This document shows positions 55,369 to 64,000 of a stretch of DNA of 64,000 nt, one piece after another. The stretch comes from JBHJHP01 sp042219855 (GTDB lineage: Bacteria; Bacteroidota; Bacteroidia; Bacteroidales; UBA5342): contig NZ_JBHJHP010000001.1 in the NCBI RefSeq assembly GCF_042219855.1, positions 248,001 through 312,000 of the forward strand, written 5' to 3'. How positions within the stretch are numbered: the stretch's first letter is position 1; each line of letters starts with the position of its first letter. The translations under genes were made by a program, and so were the position numbers. The notes beneath the pieces were generated by a model. The model worked only from the letters and a program-made list of their open reading frames with translations. It was not told the origin of the DNA and did no database searches.

Positions 55369-56460
55369 ATGAAAAAGCTACTTTATTTACTGCTTCTTAG
55401 CGGTGTTTTTGTGACATCGGCATGTAAACCCGGTGAAAAGAAAGAGGAGAAATCTGAAGGAAACACAGAGATAAAAAAGAATGATGACAATGCAGAGGTT
55501 GTTGCTCCAAAGGATAAGACCTATAATGTAAGGGTAATGAAACTTGCTGTTGATACACTTGATAAAACGATTGATTACACCGCTACACTCGCAGCATTCG
55601 AGGAAGTGCATTTTGCTTCAGCATCGCCAGGCAGAATTCAAAAAATTTATGTGGAAGTTGGTGATCATGTTAAAAAAGGTGATCTGATTGCTGAGATGGA
55701 TAAAACGCAATTGATGCAGGCCAGAATTCAGCTTGAAAATGCCAAAGTCAATTATGAGCGTTTAAAAGCGTTGAAAGAAACGAACAGTGTGAGCGAACAG
55801 CAATTTGATCAGGTGAAAACACAGTATGATGTTACCAAATCAAATGTTGAATTTCTGGAAGAAAATACCCGGTTGGTATCACCGATTAACGGTGTGGTTA
55901 CCGGAAAGTATTTTGAAAACGGAGAGATGTATTCAGGAGCTCCGAATACCCAGGCCGGTAAAGCTGCTATTGTTTCTCTGATGCAGATTGATCCGTTGAA
56001 AGCTATTGTTAATGTATCAGAGACATACTTTCCTGATATTTATGAAGGTATGAATGCTGATGTCAGACTTGACATCTATCCTGAGAAGAAGTTTGCAGGA
56101 CAGGTATTCAGAATTTATCCTACTCTCGATCCGATGTCAAGAACGTTTAAAGTAGAGATTAAGCTTAATAATAAAGGAGAAAAACTTCGTCCGGGAATGT
56201 TTTCCAGAGTCAGCCTTGATCTGGGAACATACAACACAATTGTGGTACCATCAATAGCTGTGTTGCAACAGGAAGGAACCAATGACAAGTATGTTTTTAT
56301 TGCAGATAAAGGTGTGGCACATAAAATTAAAGTAAAAACAGGAAAACGCTTTAATGATAAAATTGAAGTGATAGCCGACGAAATTATGCCTGGCGTTCAA
56401 CTGATCGTGTCAGGGCAGGGAAACCTTATGGACAAGTACAAAGTAAATATCGTTGACTAA
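55369..56460 (+). CDS. RND efflux periplasmic adaptor lipoprotein
   Basis: 363 residues. The signal ends at a lipobox (LLLLSGVFVTSAC, Cys19), anchoring the adaptor in the inner membrane. A Lys/Glu-rich segment (about 21-45) acts as a spacer. The lipoyl domain half-motif VEVGDHVKKGDLIAEMDK precedes an alpha-helical hairpin (AKVNYERLKALKETNSVSEQQFDQ). The second lipoyl half (VSPINGVVTGKYFENG) and a beta-barrel domain (NVSETYFPDI, LRPGMFSRVSLDLG) follow. This is the standard AcrA/MexA-like order. It is placed between tolC and the pump gene, 21 and 24 bp away. Confidence 0.95.
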   Translation: MKKLLYLLLLSGVFVTSACKPGEKKEEKSEGNTEIKKNDDNAEVVAPKDKTYNVRVMKLAVDTLDKTIDYTATLAAFEEVHFASASPGRIQKIYVEVGDHVKKGDLIAEMDKTQLMQARIQLENAKVNYERLKALKETNSVSEQQFDQVKTQYDVTKSNVEFLEENTRLVSPINGVVTGKYFENGEMYSGAPNTQAGKAAIVSLMQIDPLKAIVNVSETYFPDIYEGMNADVRLDIYPEKKFAGQVFRIYPTLDPMSRTFKVEIKLNNKGEKLRPGMFSRVSLDLGTYNTIVVPSIAVLQQEGTNDKYVFIADKGVAHKIKVKTGKRFNDKIEVIADEIMPGVQLIVSGQGNLMDKYKVNIVD

Positions 56461-56484
56461 TAAAACCGAATAAAGAAATTTATC

Positions 56485-59400
56485 ATGAGTATATATTCTA
56501 GTGCAGTTAAAAGGCCGATCACTACATTACTGATATTTGTAGGTGTGATCATCTTTGGCCTCTATTCGCTGGTCAAGCTGCCGGTGGATTTTTATCCGGA
56601 GATGGAGTTTCCCGCCATAACGGTCTTTACGACCTACAGCGGTGCAAATGCTGCGGATATTGAGACAAATATTACCAAACCCATCGAGGATGCTTTGAGT
56701 TCAATCAGCGATATTAAGGAAATTACGTCAACATCAAGGGATAATATGTCCGTTGTAATGGTTGAGTTTGAATTCGGCAAGAACCTTGATGAAGCTGCAA
56801 ATGACATCCGTAACTCTTTGTCGTTTATAGAGCGTTTTCTGCCCGAGGACGCAGAAGACCCAACGATTTATAAGTTTAATACGGCGATGATGCCGATCCT
56901 TTTCTATTCTGTTACTGCCGATGAAAGCTTTGATGGACTGGAGAAGATCATGGATGAAAAAGTAATCAATCCCTTAAACAGGATTGACGGAATTGGTAAC
57001 GTTGGTCTGGCCGGCTTACCGGGTCGTGAAATCACGGTCGAGGTCGATCCGCACAAACTGGATGCATACAACCTCTCTGTTGAACAGATTGGTAATATGC
57101 TTCGGATGGAAAACGTTAACACTCCGGCCGGTAATATTGAGATGGGGGAGATCGACTATCCCATCCGTGTTGAAGGTGAGTTTGAACGAAGTGAGGATAT
57201 CAGAAACATCGTTATCGGAAATGTTAACGGTCAGTCCATATATTTAAAGGATGTAGCCGCTGTACGTGACTCATCCAAGGATATCAATGCATCTGAAACC
57301 GTTAACGGGCACAAGGCAGCACGTATGTTTGTAATGAAACAGAGTGGAGCCAACACTGTAAATATTGCGACCCAGGTTAAAGCGCAGATAGAAGAGGCAA
57401 AACAGAATTTACCTCCGGATGTGAAAATTGAAACAATATTTGATTCATCGGAATTTATATCCGATTCAATATCCAATCTTTCGGAAACTTTCATGTATGC
57501 CCTGCTTTTCGTGGTACTGGTTGTTCTTTTCTTCCTGGGAAGATGGCGGGCAACATTTATTGTGGTCCTAACAATACCGATATCTCTTATTGTTGCATTT
57601 ATTTACCTGGCAAATACGGGTAACTCAATCAACATAATTTCCCTTTCTTCACTGTCCATAGCCATAGGTATGGTTGTGGATGATGCGATTGTTGTACTTG
57701 AAAACATAACCAAGCATATTGAACGTGGTGCAACGCCAAGAGAGGCCGCTATCTATGCAACAAATGAAGTTTGGCTTGCGGTAATCGTGACTACACTGAC
57801 TGTTGTGGCGGTGTTCTTCCCGTTGACCATGTTGGGAGGATTAACAGGAACGTTCTTCCGCCAGTTGGGATGGATAGTAACCATCACGGTTGTAACCTCT
57901 ACCATTGCAGCAATCTCATTAACGCCAATGTTATCGTCCAAATTACTGCGTTTGCGTTCAGAGGAACAGAAAAAGAAAAAGCGGACCTTGCATCAGCGGT
58001 TTATTGAGCCTTTCCTTGACTGGATGGATAACTTTTATGAAAAGACATTGAAGTGGGCCATTCATCACAAGTTACTGGTGGTCATTCTTTCCGTGGTCAT
58101 TCTTATTAGTTCAGTATTACTTGTATTCCAGGTTGGTGGCGAGTTTTTACCGGAAACAGATAATAGCAGCATTACCATAGAAGCCCATATGCAGGTTGGA
58201 ACGCGTACAGATGAAGCTGTAAAGCTGGGTGAGAAAATTGATAGTTATCTGTCAGACACATTCCCTGAAATTCAGCTGATATCAAGATCAAATGGTTCTG
58301 ATGCTTCAGCCGGATTACAGGCGTTGTTTCAGACTACCGGAAGTAATATCATTAACTACAATCTGCGTCTTGTTAAACCCGAAGAAAGAAACCGGTCTGT
58401 ATTTGACATTGCAGAAATTATACGTCAGTATCTGGGCACTCTGCCCGGCCTTGTCGAGTATTCTGTTTCAACAAGCAATAATATGTCATTCGGAGGCAAC
58501 AACAATGTTGAAGTGGGAGTTTATGGTTATGACATGGATAAAACCACTGCTTTTGCCAAAAAGATTCAGGATAAAATTGAACAGATTCCCGGTGCACGTG
58601 AAGTGCAGATCAGCAGGGATGATTTCAAACCTGAACTTCAGGTTCATCTTGACAGGGATAAAATGGCACAGCATGGTTTAACCACTGCAACTGTATCTGC
58701 TGCCTTAAGGAACAGGATTGAGGGATTGACAGCAACAAGATTCAGAGAATTTGGTGACGAATATGATGTGATTGTTAAGTTCAAGGAAGAGTACAGAAAT
58801 TCACTTTCTGATGTGAAAAACATATCCATTACAACGCCGACCGGAAAATCTGTTCGACTGGAAGAGATTGCCAGTATTAAAGAGGAACTGACACCTCCGA
58901 ATATCGAGCATAAAAGAAAAGAACGTATCGTTACGGTCTCAGCCATTCCTTATAAAACATCGTTGGGTGCATTGGCAAACTCTATCAAGGAGGTACTCAA
59001 GACAGTTGATACTCCACAGGGAGTTATGGTAGAAGTTGGTGGTGCATATGAAGACCAGGAAGAATCATTCAGTGATCTGCTTCTTCTGATGTTACTGAGT
59101 TTAGCATTGGTTTATATTGTGATGGCCAGTCAGTTTGAATCGTTTAAACTGCCTGTAATCATTATGATTTCCATACCGTTTTCATTCTCCGGTGTATTTC
59201 TGATATTGTTTCTGACCCATACAAACTTAAGTGTAATCGCCTTGCTTGGTGCTGTGCTCTTAATTGGTATTGTGGTTAAGAACGCCATCGTGCTCGTCGA
59301 CTTTATTGATCTGATGAGGGATCGCGGATATGAATTATACGAAGCTATCGTCATTTCCGGAAAGTCAAGGTTGCGTCCGGTATTGATGACCGCGTTAACA

Positions 59401-59628
59401 ACAATACTCGGTATGACCCCAATGGCACTAAGCCGTGGTGAGGGATCTGAAATATGGAGCCCGATGGGTATTTCGGTTATCGGTGGCCTGGTGTTTTCAA
59501 CCATAATTACGATGATCATGGTCCCTGTAATGTATGCTCTGTTTTCTAAACGCGGTGAACGCGACCGGTTGAAGAAGGTACGGGAGCGTTATAAATTCAT
59601 GGAAACACCTATTAAAAGTTCAAATTAA
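56485..59628 (+). CDS. RND multidrug efflux permease (AcrB/HAE1-type)
   Basis: 1047 residues, typical for HAE-type pumps. Twelve transmembrane helices in two halves enclose two large periplasmic loops. Proton-relay residues are conserved: Asp399-Asp400 in GMVVDDAIVVLENI (TM4) and Lys932 in GIVVKNAIVLVDF (TM10), equivalent to AcrB Asp407, Asp408 and Lys940. No methionine-rich heavy-metal motif is seen, favouring organic substrates. The first helix IYSSAVKRPITTLLIFVGV is also classic. It exports drugs or envelope metabolites using the proton gradient, with the adaptor and TolC proteins encoded just upstream. It is followed 11 bp later by a small accessory gene. Confidence 0.96.
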   Translation: MSIYSSAVKRPITTLLIFVGVIIFGLYSLVKLPVDFYPEMEFPAITVFTTYSGANAADIETNITKPIEDALSSISDIKEITSTSRDNMSVVMVEFEFGKNLDEAANDIRNSLSFIERFLPEDAEDPTIYKFNTAMMPILFYSVTADESFDGLEKIMDEKVINPLNRIDGIGNVGLAGLPGREITVEVDPHKLDAYNLSVEQIGNMLRMENVNTPAGNIEMGEIDYPIRVEGEFERSEDIRNIVIGNVNGQSIYLKDVAAVRDSSKDINASETVNGHKAARMFVMKQSGANTVNIATQVKAQIEEAKQNLPPDVKIETIFDSSEFISDSISNLSETFMYALLFVVLVVLFFLGRWRATFIVVLTIPISLIVAFIYLANTGNSINIISLSSLSIAIGMVVDDAIVVLENITKHIERGATPREAAIYATNEVWLAVIVTTLTVVAVFFPLTMLGGLTGTFFRQLGWIVTITVVTSTIAAISLTPMLSSKLLRLRSEEQKKKKRTLHQRFIEPFLDWMDNFYEKTLKWAIHHKLLVVILSVVILISSVLLVFQVGGEFLPETDNSSITIEAHMQVGTRTDEAVKLGEKIDSYLSDTFPEIQLISRSNGSDASAGLQALFQTTGSNIINYNLRLVKPEERNRSVFDIAEIIRQYLGTLPGLVEYSVSTSNNMSFGGNNNVEVGVYGYDMDKTTAFAKKIQDKIEQIPGAREVQISRDDFKPELQVHLDRDKMAQHGLTTATVSAALRNRIEGLTATRFREFGDEYDVIVKFKEEYRNSLSDVKNISITTPTGKSVRLEEIASIKEELTPPNIEHKRKERIVTVSAIPYKTSLGALANSIKEVLKTVDTPQGVMVEVGGAYEDQEESFSDLLLLMLLSLALVYIVMASQFESFKLPVIIMISIPFSFSGVFLILFLTHTNLSVIALLGAVLLIGIVVKNAIVLVDFIDLMRDRGYELYEAIVISGKSRLRPVLMTALTTILGMTPMALSRGEGSEIWSPMGISVIGGLVFSTIITMIMVPVMYALFSKRGERDRLKKVRERYKFMETPIKSSN

Positions 59629-59639
59629 AACACAATAAA

Positions 59640-59948
59640 ATGGACAAACCAGCTTTAAAAGCCGTTTTTATAACTTTCAACCAGGCATTGACGGAAAAAG
59701 TGGAATATATGCTTGACAGAATGGGAATAAGAGGTTATACCCAATGGGAAAATGTTATGGGGAGAGGTTCTGTAGATGGAAACCCACATATGGGAACCCA
59801 TACATGGCCTGAAATAAACAGTTCAGTACTGACAATTGTCGACGAAAGTAAAGTGAGCAGTCTTTTGGATAATGTTGTCAGACTGGATAATGTGAATAAG
59901 GATGTGGGTATTCGTGCATTCGTCTGGGATATAACCCATACAGTATAA
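59640..59948 (+). CDS. Small RND-operon accessory protein, PG0541-like
   Basis: 102 residues without a signal peptide, so cytosolic. It resembles the small PII-like/ferredoxin-fold proteins at the end of RND operons in Bacteroidota, known from Porphyromonas PG0541; this assignment is from pattern memory. Visible marks are LTEKVEYMLDRMGIRGYTQWENVMGRG and a conserved HMGTHTWPEINSSVL, with two His that could bind metal or ligand. It is 11 bp after the pump and before a strong terminator, so it is the last gene of the operon. Its role may be to modulate the pump, which is inference. Confidence 0.78.
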   Translation: MDKPALKAVFITFNQALTEKVEYMLDRMGIRGYTQWENVMGRGSVDGNPHMGTHTWPEINSSVLTIVDESKVSSLLDNVVRLDNVNKDVGIRAFVWDITHTV

Positions 59949-59986
59949 CCAAAAACCGATAAAATACGTATAAGTAGAACCAGAAT

Positions 59987-60016
59987 AAGCAGCTGTATTC
60001 GTGCAGCTGCTTTTTT
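59987..60016 (+). terminator. Rho-independent terminator of the RND operon
   Basis: AAGCAGCTG and CAGCTGCTT pair across an 8-nt loop and run into TTTT. It lies 39 bp after the stop of the accessory gene. Confidence 0.9.
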
Positions 60017-60119
60017 ATGGTACCCCTGTTTTTCAATCCTCAATTGAAAAAATAGCAGCAAAGTCAAATTTATACTAGTGTACGTTGGTTTTATTATAAT
60101 ATTTTGTTTGATCTCACTC

Positions 60120-60281
60120 TATTTTTGTTCCGGTAAAATGATACTGGAAAAAGGATATGGATAAATCATACACCATATAGTTTAATACAGAAAACTGACA
60201 TTTTTTTGGATTATTAATAGGTACAGAATAATACAAAAAAGCTTTGGACTTGAGCCCCGGATCTCCTTCCGGGGCTTTTTT
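60120..60281 (+). ncRNA. Candidate small RNA ending at an orphan terminator
   Basis: A strong terminator (AGCCCCGG/CCGGGGCT with 8-nt loop, then T-run, 60253-60281) has no gene in front of it, because the previous operon already ends at 60016. A TATTTTTG element (60120-60127) matches the -7 consensus and would give a transcript of about 145-150 nt. The terminator is oriented only for the plus strand. No -33 TTG at proper spacing is evident, so the promoter part is weak. The remainder of 59949-60415 holds no gene. Confidence 0.4.
60253..60281 (+). terminator. Orphan Rho-independent terminator
   Basis: The 8-bp G/C-rich stem AGCCCCGG/CCGGGGCT has loop ATCTCCTT and is followed by TTTTT. It is 237 bp beyond the RND operon terminator and 135 bp before the next gene. 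Confidence 0.88.
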
Positions 60282-60415
60282 ATTTGCTTGTGTAAATTTC
60301 CGCTTAGGTTGTTGAGATTATAAAAAACCAGTAAAACTGAAAATTTTTTCATCCTCAGGCAACCATTTTTCATTTCAGGACCTCTTAGATATAAACATGG
60401 ATTAATTTTAACAAT

Positions 60416-61624
60416 ATGAGAAAATACAATGTCTTAAGCCTGTTTGTAGTATTAATATTTGCTTTTAATGCCTGCGATGATATGACCGGGGATGGTTTAA
60501 TGGATGATAAAACAGGCTCTGAATCTGCATATCTTGCTGATGGTATTTCCGGAGGAACTGTTTCTGATGGTTCCGGTAATGGTGATTCATCTCAGGTTGA
60601 TATTGCTGCCGGCCAGATTACAGCAGGTGAATGGAACGATCTTTCGAACTGGACTTTTTGGGTCAACCTGGGACAGAATGAGGACTATAAAGGAATGCCG
60701 GAATACTGGGAATACAACATCAGTACCAGGATCAGTTCAGAAATAAAAACGGCATCCGGTAATCCGGTCATTAATGAAACGGTTCAGCTTTTAGATGAAA
60801 ATGATAATGTGATTTGGCAAACTAAAACTGATAACCTGGGAATGGCAGAACTTTGGCCCGGCCTTTCGGAATCTGCTGCAGCAATAACAGAAATGAAGAT
60901 TAAAGTTGCCGGCACTACCATTAATCATATTATAAAGTATTCTGAAGGTATAAATGAGATCGTGCTGAACAATTATCCCAACACAATTACGGGATCAAAA
61001 ATTGATATCGCCTTTGTTGTTGATGCAACAGGTTCAATGTCTGATGAACTTGAATACCTTAAAGTTGAACTTGTAGATGTAATCGATAGTGTCCGGGAGA
61101 CAAATGCTGATGCAGTCATTAATACAGGGAGTGTATTTTATCGTGACGAAGGAGATGAATATATTACCAGACAAAGTCCGTTTACTACGGATGTTTTAAC
61201 AACAGTCAATTTCATTAAAGCACAGTCCGCCGATGGTGGAGGAGATTATCCTGAGGCTGTTCATTCAGCACTGGATAAAGCTGTCCGCAACCTACAGTGG
61301 TCTTCAGGTGTGAAATCAAGATTGCTTTTCCTGCTGCTTGATGCTCCTCCGCATCATGAATCAAATGTGATGAGAGAAATGAATGAACTGGTTATTGCTG
61401 CTGCGGCTAAAGGGATAAAAATAATACCCATAACGGCAAGTGGTATTGATAAAGAGACGGAGTTTCTGATGCGTTATATGGCTATTGCTACTAATGGTAC
61501 TTACGTATTTATAACAAACGACAGCGGTATTGGTGGGGAGCATCTGGAAGCTACGGTTGGTGAATACGAGGTTGAATATCTCAATCATCTTATGGTAAGA
61601 TTAATAAATAAATACTTGGAATAA
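60416..61624 (+). CDS. VWA-domain lipoprotein
   Basis: 402 residues. The lipoprotein signal ends at FVVLIFAFNAC (Cys20). A low-complexity Gly/Ser/Asp stretch (about 35-65) is followed by a domain of unknown type (about 70-190) that opens with ITAGEWNDLSNWTFW and contains a beta-sandwich-like segment (VQLLDENDNVIWQT). The VWA domain spans about 196-390: its MIDAS is Asp203-x-Thr205-x-Ser207 in VDATGSMSDEL, with later DGGGDYPEAVHSAL and LLFLLLDAPPHHE. The MIDAS is intact, so metal-dependent ligand binding is expected. N-terminal W-N-D-L-S-N-W is a recurrent motif of this Bacteroidota family. Single gene with a terminator behind it. Confidence 0.85.
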   Translation: MRKYNVLSLFVVLIFAFNACDDMTGDGLMDDKTGSESAYLADGISGGTVSDGSGNGDSSQVDIAAGQITAGEWNDLSNWTFWVNLGQNEDYKGMPEYWEYNISTRISSEIKTASGNPVINETVQLLDENDNVIWQTKTDNLGMAELWPGLSESAAAITEMKIKVAGTTINHIIKYSEGINEIVLNNYPNTITGSKIDIAFVVDATGSMSDELEYLKVELVDVIDSVRETNADAVINTGSVFYRDEGDEYITRQSPFTTDVLTTVNFIKAQSADGGGDYPEAVHSALDKAVRNLQWSSGVKSRLLFLLLDAPPHHESNVMREMNELVIAAAAKGIKIIPITASGIDKETEFLMRYMAIATNGTYVFITNDSGIGGEHLEATVGEYEVEYLNHLMVRLINKYLE

Positions 61625-62229
61625 TATTACTTCGTTCAATTCAGTTAAGTGTTTCTGCACTTAAAAATCTGTTTTTTGTTTGAATATTTTAATGAAGCGC
61701 GAACCGGTAGGATGACGGGGAGCGCTTCTTTTTTGAATTAATTCTGCTTATTACTCACTTCTAAGATGAACTGTTCATTTCATTCAGTTCATAAAATAAA
61801 CACTGTTCATTGCTGGGTACTTGGCCCGATATGATCTTTTATTACCTGGTCACCGCATTGCATATTCAGGGGGTATTTTCCGAATTCTTTCCTAGCTTTG
61901 GTTTAGCAGTTAAACAATAATGTCTTTTATAAGTATTTGATTATGTGTGTGTAATAAATATGATATGAAATTCTTAAAACTATCAGTTTAATTTCAGGAA
62001 GATGTGCATTCATTCAATTTAAAAGAAAAATTTGTTTATAAATGTTAATTTGTTAAATTTATACAAATTTCACCTGTATTGATGATGATTTTGTGCTGTA
62101 GGCAACAGATGAATGTTATTGTTTGATTTAGAATAGTTTATAACATATTAGGTAGAGAATTGATTATTTCTGATTGGTTAAATTTTAAAATATTTAAGCA
62201 GTTTATTATAAACACACAAAATTAATGAT
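61625..62229. other. Long intergenic region between two lipoprotein genes
   Basis: 605 bp without a credible gene. It contains the terminator at 61694-61734, a 9-base direct repeat CTGTTCATT at 61771 and 61803, and a very AT-rich stretch at about 62025-62080 with an imperfect inverted repeat (AAATTTGTTTATAAA and TTTATACAAATTT). A promoter for the gene at 62230 probably lies here but was not assigned. Confidence 0.5.
61694..61734 (+). terminator. Terminator of the VWA lipoprotein gene
   Basis: GAAGCGC and GCGCTTC pair around a 21-nt loop that contains the small palindrome ACCGGT, and are followed by TTTTTT. It lies 70 bp after the stop. Confidence 0.75.
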
Positions 62230-63144
62230 ATGTATAAATATGCTTACTTTCTGTTTGTCCTGGTGCTTTTAATAAGTTGCGGGAATCCAAATTCGCGTGA
62301 GCAAAATATTGGTGAACTGGTTATTAACAGTGATCTCAGCATTACATTGGATACGGTATTAAATAACCTGCTGGAACCTGAAGATATTTATGTTTCAGGG
62401 CACTCAATATTTTATTCTGTTAAGAATAGTGATGAAAAAGAAGAAAACGAAGCTTACAAAATCATGGCTTTTGATGAAGGAACGAAGGAATCAAGACTCG
62501 TGTACAGTTCTGCGTTTAAACCATTTGGACTGATTGTAAACGACAGTTGCATGTTCATCTCCGCGATAGAGTCAGAAGGAGTCCCTGATAATGCGAAATT
62601 GTTCAGGTATTGCTTTGCTGATAAAAGCCTGAGTCTTATTACGGATAGCCTGGCTGAGCCTTTTGATATTGATACTGACAAGGATGGAAATATTTATGTA
62701 GGTGCAATCATAAAGGATAACGAACGTAATCCGCTGATAAAATACAAGGCTCCCGATTATCTTGAGTATGACCGTGAACTTGACGGACACGGGGAAGTGC
62801 TGAGCTTTGATTATGGCAACGATTTTATTTGGTTTTCTAATGCCGGAGGAATTGCTAAAACACAGGAGCGCAGTACATGGTCGGTAAGCTTTATTAATGG
62901 TGTTACCGGATTGCTGGTTACAGAGAATTTTATCTATTACACCAAATACGATTATAACTTACTTGGAAGAATCAATATGTTTACAGGTGAAAACGAAGTA
63001 TTGCTGGAAAATATTCTTCGTCCCTATAAAATGACTTACAGCGAAATTAATAATGCTTTATACTTCATAGTTAACGATAACAGCAAGGACCACACATCGA
63101 AATTATTGAAACTGGTGGTCGGTGACGACCTTGCAAAACTGTAA
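62230..63144 (+). CDS. Beta-propeller-like lipoprotein, function unknown
   Basis: 304 residues. The lipoprotein signal ends at LFVLVLLISC (Cys17). The rest shows repeating propeller-like strands: PEDIYVSGHSIFYSV, FGLIVNDSCMFISAI, PFDIDTDKDGNIYVGAI, DFIWFSNAGGIAKT, VTGLLVTENFIYYTKY, and KMTYSEINNALYFIV. These resemble SMP-30/NHL or low-density-lipoprotein-receptor YWTD-like propellers used for binding. No catalytic residues are assignable. It is flanked by the VWA lipoprotein gene and the FHA protein gene (116 bp downstream) on the same strand. Whether the three form a unit is not shown, since a terminator separates the VWA gene. Confidence 0.75.
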   Translation: MYKYAYFLFVLVLLISCGNPNSREQNIGELVINSDLSITLDTVLNNLLEPEDIYVSGHSIFYSVKNSDEKEENEAYKIMAFDEGTKESRLVYSSAFKPFGLIVNDSCMFISAIESEGVPDNAKLFRYCFADKSLSLITDSLAEPFDIDTDKDGNIYVGAIIKDNERNPLIKYKAPDYLEYDRELDGHGEVLSFDYGNDFIWFSNAGGIAKTQERSTWSVSFINGVTGLLVTENFIYYTKYDYNLLGRINMFTGENEVLLENILRPYKMTYSEINNALYFIVNDNSKDHTSKLLKLVVGDDLAKL

Positions 63145-63260
63145 GTTTTTAAATAATGTTTCCTGTTTGAATAATCAGGTTTTCAAAGAATTAATGTTTG
63201 AAATTAAGGCAATCATAAAAATATTCATTTAATCCGTTAATTATTAACTTAATAAACCAA

Positions 63261-64000
63261 ATGATGAAACGTACTTTACTTATAATGGTAGTCAGCATGA
63301 TTGTAAGCATAATGCATGCTGAAATAGCTACCATAAAAGACATAAAGGAGAATCCTTCCAAATATAAAGGTGAAGTGGTTACCATAAAGGGACTTGTTAC
63401 ACGTTGGGTTCCCGGTAAGGAAAATACTACCTCACACTACCTTGTTGAGGGAGACTATGGATTTACCATTCAAATCAATACCGCACAGGTATCCCCTGAA
63501 ACGAATTACAAATACGAAATTACAGGTATCGTTTATATAGAACCGGATACAGGTGAGCCGTTTATCAGTGAACAGGGCAGAACCAACCTGACCTTACCTG
63601 CTGCTGCAACTGTTCCTGATGAGAAGTCCGGTGGAAATACGCTTATGATCATTCTGATTGTTGGAGTGATCATTATTATTGCCTTAATTCTCGTCCTCTT
63701 ATTCCGGAAACCGGGTGGTTCCAAAGCCAAAGGAGAACCTGCTGATATAGATGAAGATTTTCAGACAATCAAACTATCAGCTGCCGGTGATCCTAAAACG
63801 TTAAAGTTTATACCGGGCGAATTGAAAATAATATCGGGAACCGATGAAGGTAAAGTGTTTAAAATAGCAGGCTATCCTACACCGGAAGGCAATATTGTAA
63901 CCATTGGACGGGAAGATATAAAAGGAGAACGGGGATATGCCCATATCAGACTGATGGAAAAAACCATTTCAAGAAAGCAGGCTGAATTAATTGAATCAAA
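63261..64000 (+). CDS. Membrane-anchored FHA-domain protein (3' truncated)
   Basis: The frame is open from ATGATG at 63261 to the window end with no stop, giving at least 246 residues. A signal peptide (LLIMVVSMIVSIMHA) is followed by an OB-like extracytoplasmic domain (about 20-110: NPSKYKGEVVTIKGLVTRW, GFTIQINTAQV). A transmembrane helix lies near 127-149 (MIILIVGVIIIIALILVLLF). The cytoplasmic part begins with Lys/Gly-rich sequence and then an FHA domain with VTIGRED and TISRKQAELI, the phosphothreonine-binding signature (G-R and S-R-x-x-A). The topology, exported OB fold plus inner FHA, suggests transmembrane signalling. It may work with a Ser/Thr kinase not seen here. Either Met (63261 or 63264) may start it. 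Confidence 0.85.
   Translation, partial: MMKRTLLIMVVSMIVSIMHAEIATIKDIKENPSKYKGEVVTIKGLVTRWVPGKENTTSHYLVEGDYGFTIQINTAQVSPETNYKYEITGIVYIEPDTGEPFISEQGRTNLTLPAAATVPDEKSGGNTLMIILIVGVIIIIALILVLLFRKPGGSKAKGEPADIDEDFQTIKLSAAGDPKTLKFIPGELKIISGTDEGKVFKIAGYPTPEGNIVTIGREDIKGERGYAHIRLMEKTISRKQAELIES

Noticed and set aside
60182..60373. 63-residue minus-strand frame between the RND operon and the VWA gene
   Set aside because: It spans the orphan terminator and has no signal or family features.

Overview
The window is chromosomal DNA of a member of the Bacteroidota, most likely a free-living or environmental Bacteroidia. The evidence is the seven proteins with type IX secretion system (T9SS) C-terminal sorting domains, the TAnnTTTG-type -7 promoter elements, generally weak Shine-Dalgarno sequences, and abundant lipoproteins and small outer-membrane barrels. 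A genus cannot be named from this sequence. No rRNA, tRNA, CRISPR array, insertion sequence or phage gene was seen.

Layout. 1-4.6 kb: a tight three-gene cluster (truncated beta-rich protein, six-module fibronectin-III protein, outer-membrane barrel-like protein). 4.9-8.9 kb: a Kup potassium transporter facing a TPR-sensor histidine kinase. 9.2-15.5 kb: two paralogous barrels, a CotH-type T9SS protein, a LamG T9SS protein and a propeller lipoprotein. 15.8-20.4 kb: a QorB-like quinone reductase and a periplasmic Tricorn-like protease. 20.7-25.2 kb: small barrel, lipoprotein, a LytS/LytR-type two-component pair and a secreted HEXXH protein. 25.8-27.4 kb: lipoprotein and a Tat-exported aldo/keto reductase. 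27.5-36.7 kb: a leftward pectin block with a pectinesterase, a rhamnogalacturonan lyase and a 1930-residue beta-helix protein built of four repeats of about 432 residues. 36.9-41.9 kb: small secreted protein, agmatine deiminase, ketopantoate reductase, DUF2202 ferritin-like lipoprotein and a NifS-like class V aminotransferase. 42-45 kb: two T9SS cargos, one a C10 cysteine protease. 45-50 kb: housekeeping genes rbfA, a methyltransferase, a LolC/E-like permease and mutS2. 50.4-52.9 kb: a DUF3160 T9SS protein. 53.3-60 kb: a self-contained TetR-controlled RND efflux operon. 60-64 kb: a VWA lipoprotein, a propeller-like lipoprotein and the start of a membrane-anchored FHA-domain protein.

How it fits together. 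Much of the content is cell-envelope and secretion related: cargo for T9SS, lipoproteins, barrels, envelope proteases and an efflux pump. The pectin block is the clearest pathway: the esterase removes methyl groups from homogalacturonan, the lyase cuts rhamnogalacturonan-I, and the giant beta-helix may bind or process the same polymer. No SusC/SusD pair is present, so uptake would have to be encoded elsewhere. The points most worth follow-up are the exact 1296-bp internal periodicity of the giant beta-helix gene, its atypically strong ribosome-binding site and the 22-bp perfect palindrome upstream of it, an orphan terminator at 60.25 kb that may mark a small RNA, and several unassigned envelope proteins.
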